A DNA stretch of 19,065 nt, from assembly GCA_964652155.1 (NCBI GenBank), contig CAZZBK010000120.1:1-19065 (forward strand), in the 5' to 3' direction. Source of the stretch: CAZZBK01 sp964652155 (GTDB taxonomy: Bacteria; Planctomycetota; Planctomycetia; Pirellulales; PNKZ01). Positions 7,812-16,200 of this stretch are shown here, piece after piece (the first letter of the stretch is position 1; each line of letters opens with the position of its first letter). The position numbers and the translations under genes are program-made. A model generated the notes under the pieces. That model ran no database searches. It was not told the DNA's origin and saw only the letters and a list, made by a program, of their open reading frames with translations.

Positions 7812-9122
7812 TTAGCCCAATTCGGCGATCGATGCCCCGAAAGGCAAAATCGGCACCGGACGTCCGCTGTTGCTGATAAAGTGCTGGCTGGGATTGATCC
7901 CCAATTGACGGTAGATTGTCGCGAGGACGTCGGCCGGCGAGACGGCGCGATCGATAGGGTATTCACCCTTTTTGTTCGTTGCGCCGACGACATGGCCCAT
8001 CTTGAGGCCGCCGCCACTAACGAGCACGCTCATGGCTTGCGGCCAGTGATCGCGACCGAAGAACTGATTGATGCGCGGGGTGCGACCGAACTCGCCCCAA
8101 ACGAGCACCATCACGTGCTCGCTCAGGCCGCGCTCGGCCAGATCGGCGATAAGTGCCGAGACGCTTTGGTCAAACGGAACATTGTTGGCCTGCACGCCGG
8201 TCGTGATCGTGCCGCCGGCGTTGCCGTGGTGGTCCCACGAGCCCATGCGGATCGAGACGAACCCGGCCCCGGCTTCGATGAAGCGACGAGCGAGCAAACA
8301 GGTGCGTCCCGACTCGTGGTCACCGTAGCGGCGGCGGGTCGCGTCGCTTTCGCGCTTCATGTCGAACGCATCGTGGGCCGCGGTGCTCGTGAGCATCTCG
8401 TAGGCCATGCGTTCCATCTCATCCATGCCATCCATGAGCTTGCGGTTCTCGGACGAGCGTTGCATGAGGTCGAGGTGTTGACGCAGTGCGCGGCGATCAT
8501 CGAGCCGGTTCAGCTTAAGGGACGGGTTTACTTCGAGTCCGACCGGCTTGCCTGTCGAGTAGACGGCAAACGGCGCGTTGGCAGGACCCAAATAGGCCGA
8601 GCCGCCGGAGCTACCCATGCTCAGAAAAGTGGGCATGCCAGCGTTCATCGACCCACGCAGGCGCGAAACGACCGACCCCACGAGGGGGAAATTGTGCGGC
8701 AACTCGTCTTCGAGCGACGCGCTTTTGTGGCCGGTGGTCACAAATCGCTGGCCGCCGCCATGCCCGGGGTTGTCATGGCAGCAGGAGCGAATGATGCTGT
8801 ACTTGTCGGCCAGTTTGGCCAACTCGGGGAGCGTCTCGCTGATCTGTGTGCCCGTCACATGGGTCGCAATGGGCGCGTAGGGACCACGAAACTCGACCGG
8901 GGCATCGGGCTTGGGATCAAAGGACTCGAAGTGCGACGGTCCCCCGGCGAGAAAGACTTGAATGACCGAACGGGGTACGGCTGCTGGTGTTGAGCCGAGC
9001 GCTCGAGCACGCAGCAGATCGCTTAAAGACAAGCCCAGGCCGGAGAGTGCGCCGACCTGTAATACATTGCGCCGCGAGACACGATCGCAGGCTTGTTCTC
9101 GTTGGCCGAAGATACTCCACAT
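7812..9122 (-). CDS. DUF1501 protein with Tat signal (first of tandem pair by position)
   Basis: It has 436 residues and belongs to DUF1501, a family with an alkaline-phosphatase/sulfatase-like fold that is greatly expanded in Planctomycetes; its substrates are not established. A twin-arginine signal starts the protein: SRRNVLQVG with R17-R18, then a hydrophobic stretch GALSGLGLSLSDLL. Family signatures are LAGGPSHFESFDPKP (58-72), SWDHHG (295-300), GEFGRTPRIN (343-352) and GRDHW (356-360), with Asp and His residues placed as possible metal ligands. The ATG at 9122 has AAGGTAAG upstream. It lies 48 bp after the second DUF1501 gene and 58 bp before the PPC gene, so co-transcription is likely. 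It is clearly a paralogue of its neighbour, not a recent copy, since sequence outside the motifs differs widely. Confidence 0.93.
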   Translation of the reverse strand: MWSIFGQREQACDRVSRRNVLQVGALSGLGLSLSDLLRARALGSTPAAVPRSVIQVFLAGGPSHFESFDPKPDAPVEFRGPYAPIATHVTGTQISETLPELAKLADKYSIIRSCCHDNPGHGGGQRFVTTGHKSASLEDELPHNFPLVGSVVSRLRGSMNAGMPTFLSMGSSGGSAYLGPANAPFAVYSTGKPVGLEVNPSLKLNRLDDRRALRQHLDLMQRSSENRKLMDGMDEMERMAYEMLTSTAAHDAFDMKRESDATRRRYGDHESGRTCLLARRFIEAGAGFVSIRMGSWDHHGNAGGTITTGVQANNVPFDQSVSALIADLAERGLSEHVMVLVWGEFGRTPRINQFFGRDHWPQAMSVLVSGGGLKMGHVVGATNKKGEYPIDRAVSPADVLATIYRQLGINPSQHFISNSGRPVPILPFGASIAELG

Positions 9123-9170
9123 GATGATTGCTTACCTTGTCGCGAACAGCGATTCCCGAAACAACCCGGC

Positions 9171-10508
9171 TTAAAGTAGCGAGCTGAGCAGGCGGCCGTT
9201 GTTGGCGATTTTGACCGGCCGACCCTCGGGGGTGTAAAACTCTTCCTCGGGATTGATGCCCATCTGATGGCAGACCGTGGCGAACAAATCCTCGGGACCG
9301 TGCGGCGAGTCGGCGGGCTTTTCGGCCCGGGCATCGCTGCGTCCCTCGACGCGACCGCCGACGAATCCGCCACCGGCGACCGGGACGGTGAACACGGGGC
9401 CCCAGTGATCGCGGCCCGCGTTCTTGTTAATGCGCGGCGTGCGACCGAACTCGCCGCTGACCAGCACCAGCGTCGAGTCGAGCATGCCGCGGTCTTGCAG
9501 ATCGCGGAGCAACGTACTCAATGCCGAGTCGAGTTTCGGCAGCAGGTCGGTTTTTAGCGCGCGGAAATTGTTGTCGTGCGTGTCCCAGTTGGCGTGCTCG
9601 ACAGTCACGCAGCGGACGCCGGCCTCGACCAATCGTCGCGCCATCAGGCACGACTGCCCAAGCGTGTTGCGGCCGTACTGATCGCGGAGTGCCGTGGGCT
9701 CTTGGTTGATATCGAAGGCGCGTTTCGCCGAAGGAGACGTCATCAGCTCGAAGGCGCGTTGCCGGAAGGCGTTGACCGCGCCGGCCTGCGCATTCGCTTG
9801 CGCCTCAGCCGCTTTTTGATAACGGTCGACTTTCTGCAAGAGCTCCTGGCGGCCATCGAGCCGAGCCGAGGCCAACTCAAGCGGTGGCAGAATGTCGGGC
9901 ACGGCAAAGCGCGGCGCACTGGGGTCGGCCTCGATCGCGAACGGCGCGGCCGATGGGCCCAGATAGGCCGACGAACCACTGTTGGGCATCTTGGGGAGAC
10001 AGATGTAGGGCGGCACCGAGCCACGCGCGCCCAACTTGCGCGAGATAATCGAGCCGATGGCCGGATAGTGATTGTTGGGCTTGAGTCCGCCGTTGAAGCC
10101 CGCGCGTGGAAAGTAGCCGGTGAGCATGTAGTGGTCGGCCGCCCCGTGGTCGCTGCTCTGGTGGTTGAACGAGCGGATCAGCGAGATCTTGTCCATCGAT
10201 TGGGCGACGAGCGGCAAATGCTCGCAGATTTGCACTCCAGCCGCCTTGGTGCTGATGGGTTGAAACTCGCCGGCAAATTCGCTCGACGCCTCGGGCTTGA
10301 GGTCGAACGTGTCGATGGTGCTCAGGCCGCCTTGCAAGAAGACGTAGATAACCGCCGTCGCTTTGACTTTGCGCGTCGATTCGCTCGTGGCGGCGTGGGC
10401 TTGACGCTCGAGCAGCCAAGGGAGCGCGAGTGGAGAGCCGAACAGACCCGCCGTGCCAATCCGCAGCGTATCGCGTCGCGTCATGCCGTCGCAAAATCGT
10501 CGAGCCAT
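9171..10508 (-). CDS. DUF1501 protein with Tat signal (second of tandem pair)
   Basis: It has 445 residues. The Tat signal is MTRRDTLRIGTAGLFG (R11-R12), with a hydrophobic stretch to LPWLL and a likely cleavage site at AHA-AT near residue 39. DUF1501 signatures are FLQGGLSTIDTFDLKP (57-72), NWDTHD (307-312), GEFGRTPRIN (352-361) and GRDHW (365-369). The ATG at 10508 has GGAG six bases upstream, a good ribosome site. It lies 103 bp downstream of the DUF1549/DUF1553 gene, in the same direction. In Planctomycetes a DUF1501 gene next to a DUF1549/DUF1553 gene is the standard pairing. Having two divergent DUF1501 genes in a row suggests paired or sequential activities; that is inference. Confidence 0.94.
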   Translation of the reverse strand: MARRFCDGMTRRDTLRIGTAGLFGSPLALPWLLERQAHAATSESTRKVKATAVIYVFLQGGLSTIDTFDLKPEASSEFAGEFQPISTKAAGVQICEHLPLVAQSMDKISLIRSFNHQSSDHGAADHYMLTGYFPRAGFNGGLKPNNHYPAIGSIISRKLGARGSVPPYICLPKMPNSGSSAYLGPSAAPFAIEADPSAPRFAVPDILPPLELASARLDGRQELLQKVDRYQKAAEAQANAQAGAVNAFRQRAFELMTSPSAKRAFDINQEPTALRDQYGRNTLGQSCLMARRLVEAGVRCVTVEHANWDTHDNNFRALKTDLLPKLDSALSTLLRDLQDRGMLDSTLVLVSGEFGRTPRINKNAGRDHWGPVFTVPVAGGGFVGGRVEGRSDARAEKPADSPHGPEDLFATVCHQMGINPEEEFYTPEGRPVKIANNGRLLSSLL

Positions 10509-10534
10509 CGGAAACTCCGGGGGAAAGGAAATGC

Positions 10535-10607
10535 TAAGCGCTAAGTGATAAGTGATAAATTAAAAGCATTTCCGACATTTATCACTTAGCACTCATCACT
10601 TAGCACT
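10535..10607. repeat. Inverted pair of heptamer arrays (TAAGTGA units) between operon genes
   Basis: The left arm holds TAAGCGC, TAAGTGA, TAAGTGA and TAAAT in succession (10535-10560). The right arm, read on the minus strand, holds TAAGTGA, TGAGTGC, TAAGTGA and TAAAT. The inner 12 bp are a perfect inverted repeat: 10549-10560 with 10577-10588, around a 16-nt loop. It fills nearly all of the 103-bp gap between the DUF1549/1553 stop and the DUF1501 start. In the mRNA it would form an AU-rich hairpin just ahead of the DUF1501 ribosome site. It is much more AT-rich than the genes around it. Confidence 0.75.
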
Positions 10608-10611
10608 TCTC

Positions 10612-13035
10612 CTAGTGGTTGAACACAAATTCCAGGGTATTCATCAAACTCCAGGCCAGGTCCTGAGCCGCCTGCGCTCGGTCGCCGCTCTGCGCCATAA
10701 ATTGCTCGGCAACTTGCCGCTCTTCGGCACTCGGGTGGCGGGCGAAAAATGTCAGGTACAGCTCGTCGACGAGCCGGGCGTTATCGGTCATGGCGGGGAC
10801 AAGCTGCGCGAGCCGTCCGCCACGGTGAGATAGTTTGGCTTGCAGGGCAGGCGAGTTCAACAAATGCAGCACTTGCGAGACGTTCGGCTCCACGTTCCGC
10901 TCGCAGGTGCAGGCAGTCGCCCGTAGCGGACGACCAAACAGCCGCAAGAAATAGTGGTTCACGCGGCTGTCCCATAGTTGAATAGCTCGGCTGCCGGAGG
11001 GAACCCCCTGAAACTTTTCCGGCACGCCGGTCGTTTGGCACACCGCGTCCATGAGCACTTCGGCGTCGAGCCGCTTGAACAGAGCCCGGGAAAAGTTTTG
11101 TTCATCCCCGGCGTTGGTGTCCGTCGGGTGCGACGACCGCTGGTAGGTGTTCGAGGCCATGATCGTGCGGATCAGCGAGCGGACATCGTACTTGTTTTTG
11201 ACCAGTTCGTCGGCCAGGGCATCGAGCAGTTCGGGATGGCTGGGGGGGTTCGTGGCGCGGACGTCGTCGACGGGTTCGACGATGCCGCGTCCCATTAGAT
11301 GGGCCCAAATACGGTTGGCGATATTGCGGGCAAACCACGGGTTGCTCGGCGCGGTGAGCCACTGGGCCAACTCGCCGCGGCGATCCCCTTGGGCGTCACT
11401 CTCGACGATCGCGGCACCCAGCGGATGAGCTTCAATGATCTCGCCGCTGCGGGGGTGCTTGGCTTGCGACATCCCCTGGGCGACCAGCGACTCGCCGCGC
11501 GGCGACGGCTTGCGGCTGAGCGGCTGGAAGTACGAGGCCATGCCAAAGTAGTCTTCCTGGCTCCAGCGATCATGCGGATGGTGGTGACACTCGGCACACG
11601 CGATGCGCACGCCCAAGAAGACTTGCGAGAGGGTGCTGGCCACGTCGCCGGGCTTGGTGACCACTTTGTAGAAATGGGCTGGCGGCGTCTCGCTGAGCGG
11701 TCCGTCGGCGGTGAGCACCTCGGCCGCAAAGCGATCGAGCGGCTTGTTGGTCGCGAAGCTGTCGCGGATCCACTCGTAGTAGTCGTGCGCGCCTTTGTGG
11801 TTGAGCGCCTGGCGCTCGACGCGCAACAGGTCGGCCCACTTGAGCGCCCAGTAGTCGGCGTACTCGCCACGGTCGAGGAGCGCGGCCACCCAGCGCGCGC
11901 GGCGATCGGGGCTGCGGTCGCTCAAAAACTGCCGGGCCTCATCCGCGGTGGGGAGCGTGCCGATCACGTCGAGCGTGGCGCGACGCAGGAACGTGGCATC
12001 GTCGCACAGCTCGCTGGGCAAAATTTGCAATCGCCGCAAACGTTCATGCACCAGGCGATCGATAAAATTCGCCTCGGGCAATTTTGGATAGGACTCGATT
12101 TTCTCGCGGCGCGGGATCATGGCCAGAAATACGTCGACTTGGCCAGCAAAGCTTGCCATCACCGCGACTTGGCCGGGCGTTTCGGCGACGCTTACCAAGC
12201 CCGACTCGTCGACACTCGCCACCGTGTCGTTGTTCGATTGGAACTTGGCCAGCGTGGTGACGTCGACCTCGCGGCCATCACTGTAGCGGGCCACGACGCG
12301 CAACCGCTGCGCGGTTTGTTGCTCGAGCACGCGCTCGCCGGGGGTCAACTCGATGCTCGTCACCTTGGGGTCCGCCTCGCTGCCGATCGGGAGCCCCGTC
12401 GCGATCCACGCGCGAATCAGCTCATACTCGCGCGAGTCGGTGGCCAGCCGCGCGCCGCCGCCGTGGGGCACCACGCCAGCCGCCTTCTGCAACAGCAAGC
12501 TGCGATCAGGAGCCGCCGGAAACACACGTCGGCCGCGGGTCTCTTTGACCAACGCGTTGTAGTCGGCCCCAGGGTCAAATCCAAACACACTCAACTTGAA
12601 GCCGTTTTGCCCCTCGGCCTTGCCGTGGCAGCCCGAGTAGTTGCAGGCAAACCGCGTGAGCAGCGGCGTAATGTCGTTCTCGAAGTTAATCGCGCGGGGA
12701 ACTAGCGTGTCTTTGACCGTGACGGCGGTGCGGACTCGTTGGCCAGCGACCTCCATCGTGATCGTCGCGCTACCGTCGGAGACGGCGGTCAGTTCACCCG
12801 TCTCGCTGACACGACAAATCTGGGGTGCCGACGAACTGAACTGGGCGGTCGAGGTGGCGTCGACGAGCCGATCCGGGGCGACTTGGCGGTCGAGCAACAG
12901 CGTGTAGCGGGCACCGGCACCGGTCAGGGTGAGCTGGGGCGGGTTGGCAATCAGTTTGCCAAGCTCGGCCGCGACGACCCAATGGCCTGTCGTCAGAAGT
13001 AGCGCAGCGGCAAACAGACGCACGGTGAGCAGCAT
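10612..13035 (-). CDS. Secreted cytochrome-like protein: Ig-like domains, PSCyt1-like site, DUF1549 and DUF1553
   Basis: It has 807 residues from the ATG at 13035; a TTG at 13053 would add six, and neither has a clear ribosome site. A signal peptide covers about 1-24 (MLLTVRLFAAALLLTTGHWVVAAE). A BIG2/Ig-like domain (about 28-108) is followed by a cytochrome-like segment with the motif CNYSGCHG (Cys131, Cys136, His137), which is CX4CH rather than the usual CX2CH. A second Ig-like domain is at about 225-305. DUF1549 (about 322-530) contains a canonical haem c motif CAECH (480-484) followed by HHPHDRW. DUF1553 fills the C-terminal part (about 550-790). Covalent haem binding is expected from the motifs, which implies a periplasmic redox role, but the substrate is unknown. 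It heads the cluster with two DUF1501 genes and the PPC gene. Confidence 0.92.
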   Translation of the reverse strand: MLLTVRLFAAALLLTTGHWVVAAELGKLIANPPQLTLTGAGARYTLLLDRQVAPDRLVDATSTAQFSSSAPQICRVSETGELTAVSDGSATITMEVAGQRVRTAVTVKDTLVPRAINFENDITPLLTRFACNYSGCHGKAEGQNGFKLSVFGFDPGADYNALVKETRGRRVFPAAPDRSLLLQKAAGVVPHGGGARLATDSREYELIRAWIATGLPIGSEADPKVTSIELTPGERVLEQQTAQRLRVVARYSDGREVDVTTLAKFQSNNDTVASVDESGLVSVAETPGQVAVMASFAGQVDVFLAMIPRREKIESYPKLPEANFIDRLVHERLRRLQILPSELCDDATFLRRATLDVIGTLPTADEARQFLSDRSPDRRARWVAALLDRGEYADYWALKWADLLRVERQALNHKGAHDYYEWIRDSFATNKPLDRFAAEVLTADGPLSETPPAHFYKVVTKPGDVASTLSQVFLGVRIACAECHHHPHDRWSQEDYFGMASYFQPLSRKPSPRGESLVAQGMSQAKHPRSGEIIEAHPLGAAIVESDAQGDRRGELAQWLTAPSNPWFARNIANRIWAHLMGRGIVEPVDDVRATNPPSHPELLDALADELVKNKYDVRSLIRTIMASNTYQRSSHPTDTNAGDEQNFSRALFKRLDAEVLMDAVCQTTGVPEKFQGVPSGSRAIQLWDSRVNHYFLRLFGRPLRATACTCERNVEPNVSQVLHLLNSPALQAKLSHRGGRLAQLVPAMTDNARLVDELYLTFFARHPSAEERQVAEQFMAQSGDRAQAAQDLAWSLMNTLEFVFNH

Positions 13036-13168
13036 GGTCGGCAGCAGTCGCAAAGGGCAGGAGGGAGGACCCAGGGCGGGATTCCAGACGGATGCTCGTT
13101 AGCTTATGCCAAGACAGGGCTTAACTCAAGGCAAATGTGCCCGCCACTAGCAACTGCCTACACCGAGC

Positions 13169-13187
13169 CCGGGACGTGAGTCCCTGG
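13169..13187 (+). repeat. GTGA-loop hairpin upstream of the DUF1549/1553 gene
   Basis: GGGAC (13171-13175) pairs with GTCCC (13180-13184) around a GTGA loop. After one C/T mismatch, CC (13169-13170... outer) pairs again with GG at 13186-13187. It lies in the 257-bp gap between the secDF stop and the next gene's ATG, about 106 bp from the secDF stop. Confidence 0.5.
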
Positions 13188-13233
13188 ATAACGCGGCTCA
13201 CGATACCGGAATTGCCAGCGGGGCAAGCTTATA

Positions 13234-13251
13234 CGGAGGCTCACGCCCCCG
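13234..13251 (-). terminator. GTGA-loop hairpin just after secDF (possible terminator)
   Basis: Read on the minus strand, CGGGGGC pairs with GCCTCCG around a GTGA loop; the one non-Watson-Crick position is a G-U wobble on this strand but an A-C mismatch on the other. It starts about 41 bp after the secDF stop, so it could end that transcript. No T-tract follows, so Rho-independent termination is not proven, and it may simply be a copy of the intergenic hairpin family. Confidence 0.4.
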
Positions 13252-13292
13252 GCTTGGATCAGATGCCACCCAATATGGTGGATTGTCCGGTA

Positions 13293-16200
13293 TTAGCTGC
13301 CGCTGGCCGAGACCATCTTGCCGCTGGACGCCTCGCTACTGCTCCCCTTCCAGCCGTTGAGCCACAACACGATTGGGGTCGCGATGTAGACGGTGCTGTA
13401 GGTGCCGGTGATCGTGCCGATGACCATCGCAAACGCGAAGGTGTGGATCCCCTGACCGCCGACAGCGTAGAGGATCGTCACGGTGATGAACACGGTGAGC
13501 GACGTGAGCAACGTGCGGCTGAGCGTCTGGTTGATGCTCAGGTTGACCAGGTCGGCCGTGATGTTCTGACTCTTGCCGCGGATTTCACGAATCCGGTCGA
13601 AGATCACGATCGTGTCGTTGAGCGAGTAGCCGATGATGGTCAAAAAGGCGGCGATGGCCGTGAGGTTGATCTTGAACTGATCGACCCCGAGCGCATCGAG
13701 CGGGCCGGCCAACCAGCGGCTCAGGGCCACAAAGCCGACCGTCACGAGCACGTCGTGAATGACGGCCACAATCGCGGCGATGCCGAAGTACACCTGGGTA
13801 AAGCGGAACCAGACATAGGCCAGAATGAGCATCAAGCTAATGATGACGGCCCACACGGCGATCACTTGCGTGTTCTTGGCCACTTGAGCACCGATCTGGC
13901 TGCTGGCCGGAAATAGGGGCTCTTCGATCAGCTTGGTCGACAACCGCGCGAACAACTCTTTGGCAGGTGCCTCGCCCAGCGACAATTTCACGTCCCACTC
14001 GGTGTGTCCGAGCGAACTACCGGCGGCGTGCTGGGGGTTGGTGATCTCGACGAGCACCTGGGTCTGCTGGGAATCTTGCAGCAGGCCGTTGATGCGATCG
14101 TTCAGCGATGGATGACCGATCTTGTCGGTGAACTTGAGCTTGGCAAGCGAGCCGCCGGCGAACGGGTCGAGGGGTTTCAGCTCAGCCGGCTTGGCCACAT
14201 CAGCCGCTTTCGTGTCAGCCGCTTTCGTGTCAGCCGCTTTCGTGTCNNNNNNNNNNNNNNNNNNNNNNNNNNNNNNNNNNNNNNNNNNNNNNNNNNNNNN
14301 NNNNNNNNNNNNNNNNNNNNNNNNNNNNNNNNNNNNNNNNNNNNNNTCAGCCGCTTTCGTGTCAGCCGCTTTCGTGTCAGCCGCTTTCGTGTCCGTAGCT
14401 TTCGTGTCCGTAGCTTTCGGTTCGGTCTTCGGTGCTTCCTTGGTCCCTTCGGCTTTGGTCTCGGCTTTGGCGGGCGCGGCGTCGCTCTTGGCTTTGTCGT
14501 CCCCCTGGGCGAGCAAGGCTTCGGGGGCGTAGGCCAGCGCGGTATCCAGGTTGAGCGCGCGAGCGGCCCCCTGCTTGGTCGTCGGGGCGGCGCTGGCCAG
14601 TGGCTTGATCGACTCGACCGAGAGCTGGTTCGACTTGAGCTGCCCGGAGAAAATTTTCCATAACTTCTTTTCGACCACGTGGGTATCGACCGGTTTGTTC
14701 TGCTCGTCGAGTTGCGTGTTCGATTCCGAGGTGACGATCAAGAAACGGTAGCCGTGGGCCGGGTCTTCGTTCGTCTTGAGGTCTTGGACCGTGGCGTCGG
14801 CCAGTACTTGCACGGCCTTACGCACGGCGGTGACGTCGTGCGGCTCGTTGAACAACACCTGCACGCTCGTGCCGCCGGTGAAGTCGATATCGAACAGATC
14901 CTTGCCGCGCACGTAGCAGGCCGTCAGGCCGACGCCGATCACGATCGTGCTAAAAGCCACGGCAAGCTTGCGGTAGCCGATGAAGTCGATCGCGGTTTGG
15001 CCCATCAGTTGCATCATGTTGAGCTTCTTGACCCAACGGTTTTTCTCGACCGTGTCGAAGATGACGCGCGAGACGGTGATGGCCGTGAACAAGTTGGTGA
15101 GCAAGCCGATGATCAGGGTGACGGCGAAGCCTTTGACCTGATCGGTGCCGCGCCAGTAGAGCACCACACCGGCGATGAGCGTGGTGACGTTGGCGTCGAT
15201 GATCGTGGTGGTGGCCCGATCGAAGCCATTGCGAATGGCCATGCGGAGCGTGGAGCCCTTGGCGAGTTCTTCGCGCATGCGTTCATAAATGAGCACGTTG
15301 GCGTCGACGGCCATGCCGACCGTGAGCGCCAAGCCGGCCAGACCGGCGAGCGTGAACGCGGCGTGGAACATCATCATCAGTGCGACGGTGAGCAGCACGT
15401 TGAGCACCACGGCAATGTTGGCCACGATGCCGGCGAAGCGATAGTAAATGAGCATGAAGATCACGACCGCGATGGTCCCGATGAGCATCGCGTTGACACC
15501 TTTTTCGATCGTGTCGCGACCGAGCGTGGGGCCGATGAACATTTCGCTGGTCGGCTCTTTTTCGAGCGCCGCGGGCAAGCTGCCCGCCTGTAGGATGGCT
15601 ACCTGCTCGGCGACTCGTTCTTTGGTGAAGTTGCCGGTGATTTGGCCATTGCCGTTGATCTGCGATTGGATCGTTGCCGAGGACTTGAAATAGCCGTCGA
15701 GAATCACGGAAAGTTGCCGCTGCAAGTTGGTGCCGGTCAGGGTGCCGAATAGATTCGCCCCCCGGGCGTTGAGCACGAACGAGACGCACGGGCTGCCGGT
15801 ACGTTGGTCCGTGTCGGCCTCGGCCCGCACGAGATACTCGCCCGTCACGTTGAACGTGTCGATCAGCACCAAGACTTGATAGTCACCCAGGGCGTTGACG
15901 CGCGAGATGTGCCCCGAGCGGGAGCGCATCTCGGCCTCTTCAGCCTTGTCGACCGGGAACCAAGTGGCGACGTGCTTACGTTGGCCTTCGCTGTTGACCG
16001 AGTAGACGTCGTCCTTGGGCTCGCGCTGCGCAAGGTCGGCGACAGCCTGATCATGCTGCTGGTCGGCGGCAATGCGGAACTGCAGCGCGCCGCTGGAGGT
16101 GATTCGCCGCTTGACCTCGTCCATCTTTTCTTGTGAGGCCGAGGGGATAATCACCTCGATCTCGTCGCCGCCGTAGGGGCGCACAAGCACTTCACGCACG

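Noticed and set aside
7754..8017. N-terminal extension of the PPC protein
   Set aside because: The extension overlaps the DUF1501 coding end and would bury a clear signal peptide starting at 7753.
11299..12705. 468-residue plus-strand open frame
   Set aside because: It is the antisense shadow of the DUF1549/DUF1553 gene, without domains of its own.
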